Source: Prochlorococcus sp. AG-670-O11
GTDB lineage: Bacteria > Cyanobacteriota > Cyanobacteriia > PCC-6307 > Cyanobiaceae
Assembly (NCBI GenBank): GCA_003211335.1
Contig: QCTA01000002.1
Coordinates: 1 to 43,135, forward strand
DNA: 43,135 nucleotides
Direction of reading: 5' to 3'
Within the stretch, counting starts at the first letter, position 1. Each line of letters starts with the position of its first letter. Both the position numbers and the translations under genes were made by a program. Shown here piece by piece: positions 1 to 7,575 of this stretch. The notes under the pieces were generated by a model that searched no databases, was not told the origin of the DNA, and worked only from the letters and a program-made list of their open reading frames with translations.

Positions 1-40
1 TCCCCACAAAACCCGTACATCCAAGAAGTAATAAACGCAT
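1..40 (-). CDS. Partial NAD-dependent epimerase/dehydratase (SDR family), N-terminus only
   Basis: Reading the minus strand from the ATG at 40-38 gives MRLLLLGCTGFVG before the window ends. A short hydrophobic beta strand followed by GxTGFxG is the dinucleotide-binding start of extended short-chain dehydrogenases such as NAD-dependent sugar epimerases. Only 13 residues are visible, so the substrate cannot be guessed. The gene is divergent from ndhO, with about 140 bp between the two starts. The motif and start codon are seen directly; the family call is inference from a very short stretch. Confidence 0.6.
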   Translation of the reverse strand, partial: MRLLLLGCTGFVG

Positions 41-139
41 ATTCTTAATCTAGTAATAAATTTAGACTATTAAATTTTTTTCTTAATTGTAATTATTATT
101 ATGTAATCAATTTAAGAATATTAATGAAAAAAGTTTTTG

Positions 140-145
140 TATAAT
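140..145 (+). promoter_or_regulatory. Putative -10 box of ndhO
   Basis: A perfect TATAAT lies 36 bp upstream of the ATG at 182, in the AT-rich gap between two divergent genes. No convincing -35 box is visible. A transcript starting 6-8 bp downstream would exclude the in-frame TTG at 137, which supports the ATG at 182 as the ndhO start. Confidence 0.5.
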
Positions 146-181
146 GTATTTAGATGTTCAAACAAATTCATAAATCTCATC

Positions 182-424
182 ATGACAGAGTCAATACCCA
201 AGAAGCCGCTAAAAAAAGGAAGCTTAGTCTTTGTAGATAAAAGTATTTATGATAAAAGTGTCGAAGCATTAGCTAGCGATAAAAATTTACCTAGTTATGT
301 ATTTCAAGGCCCTGGAGAAATCTTGAGTATTAAGGATGAATACGTCCAAGTAAGATGGCGAAGGCCTGTACCAGATGTTTGGCTTAAATTAGACCAACTG
401 AAAGAATATATTGTTGCAGAATAA
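182..424 (+). CDS. ndhO: NAD(P)H-quinone oxidoreductase subunit O
   Basis: Small hydrophilic subunit of the photosynthetic NDH-1 complex on the thylakoid membrane, specific to cyanobacteria and chloroplasts. The 80-residue product starts MTESIPKKPLKKGSLVFV and carries the family-typical stretches VFQGPGEIL and VQVRWRRPVPDVWL, an SH3-like small beta barrel. I chose the ATG at 182 rather than the in-frame TTG at 137, because the longer form adds 15 poorly conserved residues and would begin upstream of a TATAAT at 140. It converges on the dnaJ-like gene with a 9-bp gap. Other NDH-1 genes in the window are ndhM, ndhF, ndhD and ndhA-I-G-E. The family assignment rests on recognised sequence. Confidence 0.93.
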   Translation: MTESIPKKPLKKGSLVFVDKSIYDKSVEALASDKNLPSYVFQGPGEILSIKDEYVQVRWRRPVPDVWLKLDQLKEYIVAE

Positions 425-433
425 TTTAATTAT

Positions 434-1111
434 TCAGGAAATTATAGATTTTTTATCAAAAGCCATTTTTGATTGAATTCTTTTTGCTTCTTTCATCATT
501 TCTTTGCCATCAAATAAATAATCATCTACATATCCTTGTGTATACTTATCAAGTTCAAATAAAGCATCTTTAACTTGAGAAAAACAATGATAAAGATCTA
601 AACCTAGCGAGGATATTGAATTTGGGACAGAAGTTGACTTATAGAGTTTATAAACTTTTTCAATTTTTTTTTGGGAAAGATTAATATAACTGCAAAATTT
701 ATCCATCAATTTTTCATCATATGGGTCAGCAGATAGTTCTTTTATTTCTTGACTCAAAGGTTTTATTATTTGACTAATCGATCTATTGGTAGGATTATAA
801 ATTTTTTTTATCCAATTTTTAACTTCGTTATCTTTTATTGTGGAGCTATATTTATTTACATTAACTCTCTCTTTCCATTTTTCATTTCTGAAATTTATTG
901 GTTGTTTTAATGGGAAAATGGTTTTATCATATTGTTCTTTTTTAAAAGGGTCATTAAGAGTCTCCCATGCATTTTGTATTGCAAGAAACTTATCTTTATC
1001 ACCACCTGCATCGGGATGGTGTTGTTTAACTAAGCGACGGTAAGCAGATTTAATTTCACTTTGAGTTGCATTTTCTTTAACATCTAATTCTTTATAAAAA
1101 TTTTTGATCAT
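434..1111 (-). CDS. DnaJ-domain (J-domain) protein
   Basis: A 225-residue protein with a J domain at the extreme N-terminus (residues about 4-62), including the HPD triad at 32-34 that stimulates Hsp70 ATPase activity. It lacks the Gly/Phe region and the zinc-finger CxxCxGxG repeats, so it is a type III J protein and not canonical DnaJ. The rest (about 65-225) is Lys- and Glu-rich, predicted helical, and I do not recognise it. It probably recruits a DnaK to a particular client; the client is unknown. It lies 16 bp downstream of cysK on the same strand and is probably co-transcribed with it. Confidence 0.88.
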   Translation of the reverse strand: MIKNFYKELDVKENATQSEIKSAYRRLVKQHHPDAGGDKDKFLAIQNAWETLNDPFKKEQYDKTIFPLKQPINFRNEKWKERVNVNKYSSTIKDNEVKNWIKKIYNPTNRSISQIIKPLSQEIKELSADPYDEKLMDKFCSYINLSQKKIEKVYKLYKSTSVPNSISSLGLDLYHCFSQVKDALFELDKYTQGYVDDYLFDGKEMMKEAKRIQSKMAFDKKSIIS

Positions 1112-1127
1112 ATCTAAATACTTTTGT

Positions 1128-2096
1128 CTATAAATAACCGTCTTGTCTAGCTTGAATTACAGTGTTTGATTCAAACATTGCCGTAGATAAATATCGTTCA
1201 CCAAAACTTGGAAGAATAACAATTAATCTTTGATTAGCAAGCTCTTTTCTTTGACCAATTTTGATTGTAGCTGCCAAAGCAGCTCCGCTACTAATTCCCG
1301 ATAAAAGACCCTCTAATCGAGCTAATAACCTCCCGTAATAAAATGCCTCATCATCATCTATCTTGATAATTTCGTCTATTAATTTAGTATTAAGTACTTT
1401 AGGAACGAAGCCTGCGCCAATCCCCTGAATAGAATGAGAACCTGCTTTTTCTCCTGAAATTACAGCGCTTTTTGCGGGCTCAACTGCATATATTTTGCAA
1501 TTTGGGTTAACTTTTTTTAGAAATCGAGAACATCCAGTTATGGTTCCTCCAGTACCAACTCCAGTAACTAATCCATCAATATTTTGATTAGATTGGTCCC
1601 AAATCTCTTTAGCTGTTGTCCTTTCATGAATATCTGGATTTGCGAGATTTTCAAACTGATTAAACTGAAAGCTATTTGGAATACTTGAAGCTAATTCACT
1701 TGCCAAATCTAATGCTCCTTTCATTCCTTCTTTACCTGGCGTGAGTTGTAATTCTGCACCATAGGCTCTTAGCATTGCCCTTCTCTCAATACTCATAGTA
1801 TCTGGCATAGTTAATATCAATCTATAGCCTTTAGCTGCTGCAACCATTGCTAAAGCTATTCCAGTATTTCCACTTGTTGCTTCAATTAAGGTTGTTTCTC
1901 CCGGCAATATTAAACCATCTTTTTCGGCTGAATTTAACATCGAATACGCTATACGATCCTTGACAGATGCTGATGGATTAAAACTTTCAAGTTTCGCTAT
2001 TATTTGTGGATGACACTTACAGTATTTCTTTATACGATCTAATTTGACTAATGGTGTATTGCCAACTAAAGAAGTAATATCACCTGCTATTTCCAT
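1128..2096 (-). CDS. cysK: Cysteine synthase (O-acetylserine sulfhydrylase)
   Basis: Makes L-cysteine from O-acetylserine and sulfide with pyridoxal phosphate, the last step of sulfur assimilation in the cytoplasm. The 322-residue protein has the expected length. The PLP-binding lysine is K46 in the motif SVKDRIA. The substrate loop TSGNTG and the glycine-rich phosphate-binding GVGTGGT are present, as is the IQGIGAGFVP segment typical of CysK. It starts with ATG at 2096 and heads a probable two-gene minus-strand unit with the J-domain gene. The only other sulfur-assimilation gene in the window is cysC, about 39 kb away. CysM-type specificity cannot be excluded from sequence alone. Confidence 0.93.
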   Translation of the reverse strand: MEIAGDITSLVGNTPLVKLDRIKKYCKCHPQIIAKLESFNPSASVKDRIAYSMLNSAEKDGLILPGETTLIEATSGNTGIALAMVAAAKGYRLILTMPDTMSIERRAMLRAYGAELQLTPGKEGMKGALDLASELASSIPNSFQFNQFENLANPDIHERTTAKEIWDQSNQNIDGLVTGVGTGGTITGCSRFLKKVNPNCKIYAVEPAKSAVISGEKAGSHSIQGIGAGFVPKVLNTKLIDEIIKIDDDEAFYYGRLLARLEGLLSGISSGAALAATIKIGQRKELANQRLIVILPSFGERYLSTAMFESNTVIQARQDGYL

Positions 2097-2251
2097 GGAA
2101 AAAATTTTACAAATTTAAATTTGTTCATTCCTATATTAAATGCATTTATATATCTTTTATAAAAAATTTCTAATTGAACTTAATTTCAAAACAACTTCTT
2201 AGAAAAGATTGTTCTATAGTTTGTTTATAATATAGAAATATCAATTTTTTT

Positions 2252-2521
2252 ATGTATTCTCTTGAAATAAGTCTTAGATATTCACCTTTTCCTCTTTCAA
2301 TTCAGAAGAAAGAGTATGAGGATATTAAAAAAATCTATGATGAAATCAAAGATTCTATGAATAGTAATGACCAAAATTCTTCCTTAATCGAGCTAAGTTG
2401 TGAAAAAGTTCAGGATAAATTTATAACTGTTCTTGCTAAAGAAGTGATTGCTGTTCAAATATATGAAAAGTCTGCAGTAGCTGGGGGATCAAAAAGACCT
2501 GGATTTTCCTTAGATATTTAA
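2252..2521 (+). CDS. UPF0367 family protein (conserved in cyanobacteria)
   Basis: An 89-residue protein of unknown function. The N-terminal beta strand MYSLEISLRYSPFPLSIQKK, the middle LIELSCEK and the C-terminal KRPGFSLDI match my memory of the cyanobacterial UPF0367 family; this was not checked by search. It is soluble, with no signal peptide or membrane segment. The following ABC ATPase gene starts 1 bp after its stop codon, so the two are probably translated in a coupled way and may work together. That link is inference from spacing only. Confidence 0.8.
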   Translation: MYSLEISLRYSPFPLSIQKKEYEDIKKIYDEIKDSMNSNDQNSSLIELSCEKVQDKFITVLAKEVIAVQIYEKSAVAGGSKRPGFSLDI

Positions 2522-2522
2522 A

Positions 2523-3206
2523 ATGATCGAGATCGAGGATACTTTGAAAAATGAAGTACCCAAAGTAACTTTTAAAGATGTGAGTTTTTCATGGCCAGGA
2601 AAAAATGAAAATGTAATAAATAATTGTAATTTTTCCATTAATAAACCAGGGTTATGGATGATTGTTGGTAAAAATGGAAGTGGAAAGAGTACCTTGCTAA
2701 AGTTAATTAATGGACTTCTAAAACCCAGTGATGGAGTTATAAATAATCTAGCGAACATTGGGATGGTTTTTCAAAATCCTGATCATCAAATATTGATGCC
2801 AAACTGTAGGAGTGAACTTCTTCTGAATATTAATCAAAAATTAAGTAGAAAAGAAATTACTAAGAAAATTGAGATTGCCTTAAATAAGGTTGGATTAGCA
2901 GGATTTGATAAAAGGCCCATTCATACATTAAGTGGCGGACAAAAACAACGATTAACTATTGCTTCTTCATTGATAAGTGATAAGAATTTCATTCTTATGG
3001 ATGAGCCCACAGCGTTGTTAGATGGCTCTAGTCAATTAGCAGTTTTACAAATAATTAAAGACCTTACAAAGAATAAAAAAAATCCATTAACTGCTTTATG
3101 GATTACGCATCGTTTAGAGGAATTAAGTTATGCAGATGCAGTTGCAGAGATTAAGAATGGAAATTTATCAGCTTGGCAGAAACCATTAAACTTTCAATAT
3201 AATTAA
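2523..3206 (+). CDS. CbiO/EcfA-like ABC transporter ATP-binding protein
   Basis: A 227-residue single nucleotide-binding domain. Visible motifs are Walker A GKNGSGKST (about residues 50-58), Q-loop VFQNPDHQ, ABC signature LSGGQKQR, Walker B FILMDEPTA and the switch histidine in WITHR. The NPDHQ Q-loop resembles the ATPases of cobalt/nickel and energy-coupling-factor importers. No membrane or substrate-binding partner is encoded next to it, so the partner must be elsewhere. Plant chloroplasts keep a related cyanobacterium-derived ATPase linked to metal homeostasis, which is only a hint about substrate. It is coupled to the UPF0367 gene upstream and is followed by the tRNA-Asn gene. Confidence 0.88.
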   Translation: MIEIEDTLKNEVPKVTFKDVSFSWPGKNENVINNCNFSINKPGLWMIVGKNGSGKSTLLKLINGLLKPSDGVINNLANIGMVFQNPDHQILMPNCRSELLLNINQKLSRKEITKKIEIALNKVGLAGFDKRPIHTLSGGQKQRLTIASSLISDKNFILMDEPTALLDGSSQLAVLQIIKDLTKNKKNPLTALWITHRLEELSYADAVAEIKNGNLSAWQKPLNFQYN

Positions 3207-3216
3207 TGTTTACCCC

Positions 3217-3245
3217 TTGTCATAAGGTACATGTAAGAGTTAAAT
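3217..3245 (+). promoter_or_regulatory. Putative sigma-70-type promoter of tRNA-Asn
   Basis: A -35-like TTGTCA at 3217-3222 and a -10-like TTAAAT at 3240-3245 are separated by 17 bp. Expected initiation near 3252 is just upstream of the tRNA 5' end at 3256. Boxes and spacing are seen directly; activity is inferred. Confidence 0.5.
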
Positions 3246-3255
3246 TTTTATATAT

Positions 3256-3327
<72 letters not shown>

Positions 3328-3352
3328 TTTATTCAATCTATCAGAAACATTC

Positions 3353-3378
3353 AAGAGCGTCTTTGGACGCTCTTTTTT
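3353..3378 (+). terminator. Rho-independent terminator after tRNA-Asn
   Basis: The perfect stem GAGCGTC/GACGCTC (3355-3361 and 3366-3372) with loop TTTG is followed by six T. The stem can extend by A-T pairs. It starts 27 bp after the tRNA 3' end and is the clearest intrinsic terminator in the window. Confidence 0.9.
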
Positions 3379-3564
3379 GTATGTTTTGTCTAGGGTGTTT
3401 GTTAAGCTTCAGAGGGTTTCAACGTATCTTCACGTACTTTTAGAAATCATTGAATAGTAGAGCAAAAAATATTTTAAAATTTTAGAAGAAACAATATATT
3501 TTTCATTCCAAATATATTTAGTTTTTTATTTTATTAAATTTAAGAATTTTTTCCAGAAAACCAT

Positions 3565-3626
3565 TGATGATAATAATACCTATTATCCGCCGGAAGAATC
3601 AGAGCCACCACATTATTAAGAGCATT
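3565..3626 (+). repeat. Imperfect direct repeat, copy A (flanking the 134-residue gene)
   Basis: About 62 bp roughly three-quarters identical by eye to 4086-4147. Shared blocks include TGATGATAAT, GAAGAATCA and ATTATTAAG. Both copies read DDNxTYxPxEES in one forward frame. They bracket the gene at 3680-4084 and suggest an old tandem duplication of a coding 3' end, followed by decay. Confidence 0.65.
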
Positions 3627-3636
3627 AGAAAATTTA

Positions 3637-3664
3637 TTGACAAGTTCTTTAAAATTAATACAAA
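3637..3664 (+). promoter_or_regulatory. Possible promoter of the 134-residue orphan gene
   Basis: The perfect -35 hexamer TTGACA (3637-3642) is followed after 16 bp by TACAAA (3659-3664), a weak -10. Initiation would fall near 3671, leaving a leader of under 10 nt before the ATG at 3680. Chance matches are common in DNA this AT-rich. Confidence 0.3.
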
Positions 3665-3679
3665 TTAAAAATTTAAAAT

Positions 3680-4084
3680 ATGACTGAACAGAGGAAAATA
3701 GAAAAGTTTGGAGTTGGCTATTTACATCCCGATAGTCATCCGCCAGAATTTTCTTTTTTTAAAAAAAAATGTATAGACGTAGCAATTGGATATGATGATG
3801 GTTTTACTTTTACTCCTATGTTTGGAGTTTTTAAAGAAACTGAAGATATTTTTGATTATCTAAAACAATATATTGAAGATAAACAATTAGAAAAATTAGA
3901 TATTCGTTTTGATACTTTAAGAACTTGTATCTATCAAATAAATCCTGAGACCTTAGAACTTGGCGATATATTAGAATGCGAAGGAAGTGATGTTGAATAT
4001 TATGAATGGAACGACCAAACTAAAAGTTTTGATGAGGTCGATTCAAATTCACTCAGTTATGAAGAAGAAGAATATTTTCACTAA
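3680..4084 (+). CDS. Hypothetical acidic protein (134 aa)
   Basis: Not recognised. The 134-residue product is soluble, acidic and rich in Asp, Glu and Tyr, with no signal peptide or membrane segment. It has an alternating beta-strand character in the middle (CIDVAIGYDDGFTFTPMFGVF) and an acidic tail ending SYEEEEYFH. The ATG start has little ribosome-binding site but is preceded by a promoter-like pair. It lies alone in the AT-rich region after tRNA-Asn. Related DDNxTYxPxEES-coding fragments lie upstream and immediately downstream, the latter in another frame. The present C-terminus may therefore be the result of a frameshift. It is probably a real gene, judged by length and composition. Confidence 0.65.
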   Translation: MTEQRKIEKFGVGYLHPDSHPPEFSFFKKKCIDVAIGYDDGFTFTPMFGVFKETEDIFDYLKQYIEDKQLEKLDIRFDTLRTCIYQINPETLELGDILECEGSDVEYYEWNDQTKSFDEVDSNSLSYEEEEYFH

Positions 4085-4085
4085 G

Positions 4086-4147
4086 TGATGATAATGATAC
4101 ATATTTTCCTCTAGAAGAATCATGATCAAGATATTATTAAGGCCATC
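4086..4147 (+). repeat. Imperfect direct repeat, copy B
   Basis: The second copy of the 3565-3626 segment begins two bases after the stop of the 134-residue gene. It reads FSLSDDNDTYFPLEES and a stop codon in a frame displaced from that gene. It could be the former C-terminus cut off by an indel, or the remnant of a second tandem copy. Confidence 0.65.
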
Positions 4148-4334
4148 AAAAAAAAATTAATTCTTGAATAATCAAAATTGTGGGGTGTAATTATTGGCCA
4201 GAAATTAATAATTAGATCTGTTATTTATTTGATCATTTCCTAGAAATTTTGCATTGTTGATAGAAAAATATTGATATTAAGTGACATTTAAAGACAATAT
4301 AAACTTCTCTCTTCCCAAACCCTCAGGTGAATTA
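4148..4334. other. Non-coding AT-rich segment
   Basis: No gene, RNA or clear promoter was seen between the repeat and the mini-ORF. The sequence is AT-rich with short A and T runs. The stretch from 4085 to the minus-strand gene ending at 4411 is otherwise occupied only by repeat copy B and the 21-codon mini-ORF. Confidence 0.6.
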
Positions 4335-4400
4335 ATGAAAAAGATTTATAGACTTCTAGTGACTTCACTTGTGGTCTTTTTTCTAATCTGCTGTGACTAA
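4335..4400 (+). CDS. Mini-ORF encoding a 21-residue signal-peptide-like peptide
   Basis: The ATG at 4335 opens a 21-codon frame, MKKIYRLLVTSLVVFFLICCD, then TAA. It looks like a complete type II (lipoprotein-like) signal sequence: a positive N-terminus, a hydrophobic core and cysteines at 19-20, but with almost nothing after the cysteines. It may be the N-terminal remnant of a truncated lipoprotein gene, a tiny membrane peptide, or chance. The upstream CAGGTGA is a poor ribosome-binding site. The frame is too short to judge by codon use. Confidence 0.35.
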   Translation: MKKIYRLLVTSLVVFFLICCD

Positions 4401-4410
4401 AGTAAAATAG

Positions 4411-4770
4411 TTAATCATCCCACATGTCTTGTTTAATCTTTTCAATATTATTTTTTTCAAGCAATTCTATTCTATGTTCTTTAGTATCTTCTTCAAAATT
4501 TTGTGAGTTTTCGTTGTTTACAAATTTTTGTTGAATTTCTAGAATTATATTCTCAAATTGATCCCCATAAAAATTTGATATTTCCATCCATGCTTCCATT
4601 TCTTCTTCTTTCCCAATCGTATCGTTTATCTGATGGCTTATTATTTCCAAAACAAATTCTTTCAAATCTTTATGACTCATGCTTTCAACTTTTTTTTGAA
4701 TATAAAGATCTTTTAAATGTTTTAGCTGCTTTGTAGATAAATCTGTATAGGTTATAGATTTCTTTTTCAT
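4411..4770 (-). CDS. Conserved hypothetical protein (119 aa), helical and charged
   Basis: The 119-residue protein begins MKKKSITYTDLSTKQLKHLK and is rich in Lys, Glu and Asp. It is predicted largely alpha-helical, with no membrane segment. The N-terminal 60 residues look like a compact helical domain (DLSTKQLKHLKDLYIQKKV, then DLKEFVLEIISHQI). The C-terminal third is an acidic linker ending KQDMWDD. It resembles short proteins I associate with marine picocyanobacteria and their phages (possibly the DUF7326 group), from memory and unverified. It stands alone in the AT-rich region before rpaA. Function unknown. Confidence 0.7.
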   Translation of the reverse strand: MKKKSITYTDLSTKQLKHLKDLYIQKKVESMSHKDLKEFVLEIISHQINDTIGKEEEMEAWMEISNFYGDQFENIILEIQQKFVNNENSQNFEEDTKEHRIELLEKNNIEKIKQDMWDD

Positions 4771-5193
4771 TAATATTTAGGTTGTTTTTATAACAAATTA
4801 ACTATTAGGAACTTAAAAAAGATTTTAAGTCACTAAATTTTTACATAATTATTTCAAGAAAATATTTAAAATAAAACAAAATATTTTATTGGAAGGTCAG
4901 TTTTCACCTAAATTTAAACCTTTTATAAAATCATATTGAAAATTTTCTTAAAGATAACTCTGCTGGTATTTGCGAATATATATTCAATCATTAAGCAATT
5001 ATTAAACAAATCGAAAGAATTTATAAAATTTATATTTTATTCTAAGCTAATATTTTCTTATAATCCATTGAAGTCATTAGCTTTATATACTAATACAACG
5101 TATATAGGCTTTTATATTAAGTATGCAATAAATGCAAATTATTGAGAGAATCATATAACAAAATCTTAATTTTAGTTTAATAATCCCTTAGAT
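4771..5193. other. Long AT-rich intergenic region upstream of rpaA
   Basis: About 420 bp, the longest gene-free stretch in a densely packed window. A 69-codon frame from a TTG at 4936 to 5145 is open, but it has no ribosome-binding site and its Ile/Phe/Lys/Tyr composition is what random AT-rich DNA would give. I do not call it a gene. The segment may hold the promoter and a long leader of rpaA, and the promoter of the divergent 119-residue gene. I recognised no known small RNA, terminator or palindromic operator. Confidence 0.6.
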
Positions 5194-5949
5194 ATGAAAA
5201 TTTCAATCCTTTTAATAGAAGATGATCGTGATATGCGTGAGTTGGTATCTGGACATCTCGAGCATTCAGGTTTTGATGTTCAAAAAGCTGAAGATGGTAT
5301 CAAAGGCCAAGCTTTAGCGCTTCAGTATTCTCCCGACTTAATTCTTCTAGATTTAATGTTACCCAGTGTTGATGGTTTAACACTATGTCAAAGACTGAGA
5401 AGAGATGAGAGAACTTCAAATATTCCCATATTAATGATTACTGCTTTAGGTGGACTGAAAGATAAAGTTACTGGATTTAATTCAGGTGCTGATGATTACA
5501 TCACAAAACCATTTGATCTGGAAGAATTATATGTTCGTATTAAAGCGCTATTGAGAAGAACTAATAGAGCACAATTGAATTCAACTAATCAACAGGAAAT
5601 TCTAAATTATGGCCCTCTAACTCTTGTTCCAGAAAGATTTGAAGCTATATGGTTTGAATCTGCCGTAAGACTTACCCATTTAGAGTTTGAGCTACTTCAC
5701 TGTCTGCTACAAAGACATGGGCAAACAGTATCGCCAGCATTGATTTTAAAAGAAGTATGGGGTTATGAGCCTGACGATGATATTGAAACAATTAGAGTTC
5801 ACGTTAGACACTTAAGAACAAAATTAGAACCTGACCCACGTAAGCCAAAATATATAAAAACGGTTTATGGAGCAGGATACTGTCTTGAATTACCCGCAGA
5901 AGCTCAGGTTGATAATGGTAGTCAAGAGTTTGCAGAATCTAGAAATTAA
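5194..5949 (+). CDS. rpaA: Response regulator RpaA (circadian and light output)
   Basis: OmpR/PhoB-class transcription factor. In cyanobacteria it is phosphorylated through SasA and passes clock and light information to gene expression. The 251-residue protein has a receiver at about 3-120 with acidic pocket E9/D10, phosphoacceptor D53 (LILLDLMLP) and the conserved lysine in ITKPFD. A winged-helix DNA-binding domain follows at about 130-235. Long blocks such as [20 protein letters not shown] and [14 protein letters not shown] match RpaA rather than RpaB as I remember them. The gene stands alone behind a 420-bp leader region and converges on holB. RpaB is encoded about 6.8 kb further on. Confidence is high for the family and good for RpaA itself. 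Confidence 0.9.
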   Translation: MKISILLIEDDRDMRELVSGHLEHSGFDVQKAEDGIKGQALALQYSPDLILLDLMLPSVDGLTLCQRLRRDERTSNIPILMITALGGLKDKVTGFNSGADDYITKPFDLEELYVRIKALLRRTNRAQLNSTNQQEILNYGPLTLVPERFEAIWFESAVRLTHLEFELLHCLLQRHGQTVSPALILKEVWGYEPDDDIETIRVHVRHLRTKLEPDPRKPKYIKTVYGAGYCLELPAEAQVDNGSQEFAESRN

Positions 5950-5978
5950 AACTTACTTAAAACACTAATTTATTTATT

Positions 5979-6938
5979 TTAAATATTTTCAATAGCTATT
6001 TTTAACAAAGTGACCTCCCAAGCGAGTCGTGGTTGTATAAAACTTTTAAGTTGATTCTTCAAATTTTCTAGTTTTTTAATATTTCCTCCCTTTTTAGTCT
6101 TTGCCCAAAATTTTTGTTGTATATAATTTATTAAAAAAATTTGTTGATTAATGTCTAGTTCTTCAGATATTATTTTTGCGATTTTTAGTATTTCTAAATT
6201 ATCACCGAACGGGAAGTCTAAATTTTCTTTAATTTCATTTGGTAATTCCTTCCAAATATCTATATCATTCAGTATTTTTCCTGGAGATCCATTTGCTGCA
6301 TTAATTAAATCTTGTAAATTTAAACCTTCATAAGTATTTAATATTGAAGAATCTAAATTATTTTTTATGAAAATCTCAAGCTGTTTATATGAAAAAGATT
6401 TAAATCTTATAAGTTGACATCTGGAGGTAATAGTATTCAAAAGTAAATTTAACTTTGAAGTTAAAAGAATAAATATACCGTTAGTGGGCTCCTCTAGTGT
6501 TTTTAAAAGACAATTAGATGCTGCTTCATTAAGAAGGTGAGCATCATCAATTAATACAATTTTCCCCCCTGATTCAATAGATTTTTGACCTAGAAAAGTC
6601 TTTAAATGCCTAATTTGCTCTATTCTTATTGTTTCTTTATTATTTCTTGAAGATTTAGCTTCTGAACGATTTATTAGATTACCTTTTACAACATAGGTAG
6701 GCTCAATTGATAAAAAATCAGGGTAGTTATTAGTTATAACTTTTTCTTCAATATTTGAATCTGACGAATATATATTGAAAATTTCTTTAATAAATTTAAT
6801 AGCGGTTTGTTTTTTTCCTATACCTTCAGGACCATAAAATATATAACCATTGGAAAATGCTTTTCTCTTGAGTATTCTTTCTAGAGTTTCATTAACTTCT
6901 TTATTTATTAAAAGAAAATCAGTTTTAAGATCAATCAT
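5979..6938 (-). CDS. holB: DNA polymerase III delta-prime subunit
   Basis: Clamp-loader subunit that helps place the sliding clamp on DNA. The 319-residue AAA+ protein has a P-loop [10 protein letters not shown] at 36-45, a Walker B variant VLIDDAH around 128-134 and the SRC motif at 172-174, which serves as arginine finger in clamp loaders. The four-cysteine zinc module of classical tau/delta-prime subunits is absent, as often in cyanobacteria. Its start overlaps the end of tmk by 8 bp, so the two are translationally coupled, an arrangement (tmk-holB) common in bacteria. Confidence 0.88.
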   Translation of the reverse strand: MIDLKTDFLLINKEVNETLERILKRKAFSNGYIFYGPEGIGKKQTAIKFIKEIFNIYSSDSNIEEKVITNNYPDFLSIEPTYVVKGNLINRSEAKSSRNNKETIRIEQIRHLKTFLGQKSIESGGKIVLIDDAHLLNEAASNCLLKTLEEPTNGIFILLTSKLNLLLNTITSRCQLIRFKSFSYKQLEIFIKNNLDSSILNTYEGLNLQDLINAANGSPGKILNDIDIWKELPNEIKENLDFPFGDNLEILKIAKIISEELDINQQIFLINYIQQKFWAKTKKGGNIKKLENLKNQLKSFIQPRLAWEVTLLKIAIENI

Positions 6939-7575
6939 TATTTACTTCAGAAAAGTTTTTTAGTAATGTTTCTTTTATTTGTTTGGAAATAGTATTAATA
7001 TCTTGCGAAGCAGATATTATTGTCCAATTTTTTTCTTTAGCGATTAACTTAAAACCTTCATTAACTTTTTCTAGAAATTTTATTCCTTCAGATTCAATTC
7101 TGTCTGGAATAAAGGTTTTCCTTCGTAAAACACTCTCTTCAGCAGAAATTTCCAGAAATATAGTCAGGTCTGGGCTTTCTCCTTGACAAACAATAGATTC
7201 TATATTTTTTATAATATCTAGATTTATATTTCTACCATATCCTTGATAAGCAAGTGTAGAGTCACAAAATCTATCGCTAAGTACCCAGTCTTTTTTTTCT
7301 AAAGCAGGGGATATAATTTTGGAGATATGCTCTGCTCTATCAGCGGAATAAAGTAATAATTCAGCTAGTGAAGAAGGTTTATTCTTTTCATCATTGTCAA
7401 GTATTAAATTTCTAAGTTTTTTACCTAAAAAGCTTCCTCCAGGTTCTCTCGTTCTTACTAATTTTGAATTTCCCCTCAAAAGACCACTAGTTGGAATCCA
7501 TCTAGAAATTTCATCAATTTGAGTTGTCTTGCCACAACCATCAATTCCTTCGATAACAATAAATTTACCTCTCAT
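6931..7575 (-). CDS. tmk: Thymidylate kinase
   Basis: Phosphorylates dTMP to dTDP in dTTP synthesis. The 214-residue protein has the usual length. The P-loop is GIDGCGKTT at residues 10-18, the DR(F/Y) motif appears as [16 protein letters not shown], and the LID region follows with basic residues ([13 protein letters not shown]). It sits immediately after the copper ATPase gene (adjacent, no gap) and overlaps holB by 8 bp, giving a three-gene minus-strand unit. Confidence 0.94.
   Translation of the reverse strand: MRGKFIVIEGIDGCGKTTQIDEISRWIPTSGLLRGNSKLVRTREPGGSFLGKKLRNLILDNDEKNKPSSLAELLLYSADRAEHISKIISPALEKKDWVLSDRFCDSTLAYQGYGRNINLDIIKNIESIVCQGESPDLTIFLEISAEESVLRRKTFIPDRIESEGIKFLEKVNEGFKLIAKEKNWTIISASQDINTISKQIKETLLKNFSEVNND

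Larger units (their letters stand above)
3379..3679. other. Gene-free AT-rich segment holding a decayed coding-like copy
   Basis: Very AT-rich. In one forward frame, 3566-3619 reads DDNNTYYPPEESEPPHY and then stops. A related sequence recurs just after the next gene (4086-4147). No start codon with a ribosome-binding site precedes it, and the open frame upstream is low-complexity. I read it as a remnant of a gene's 3' end. No integrase remnant was recognised despite the neighbouring tRNA. A weak promoter-like TTGACA/TACAAA pair lies at 3637-3664. Confidence 0.55.

Noticed and set aside
137..181. Longer NdhO from TTG at 137
   Set aside because: It would start upstream of the TATAAT at 140, and the added residues do not fit the family.
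3328..3560. Integrase or attachment-site remnant after tRNA-Asn
   Set aside because: No integrase motif and no second copy of the tRNA 3' end was found by eye within the window.
4851..4870. HLR1-like RpaB site upstream of rpaA (TTACATAA)
   Set aside because: Only one half-site is present; the second TTACA-type half does not follow at the required spacing.
4859..4887. AAAATATTT / AAAATATTTT inverted elements in the rpaA leader
   Set aside because: Short, purely A/T self-complementary runs expected by chance at this base composition.
4936..5145. 69-codon open frame from a TTG upstream of rpaA
   Set aside because: No ribosome-binding site, non-ATG start, and a residue composition that random AT-rich DNA gives; no recognisable motif.
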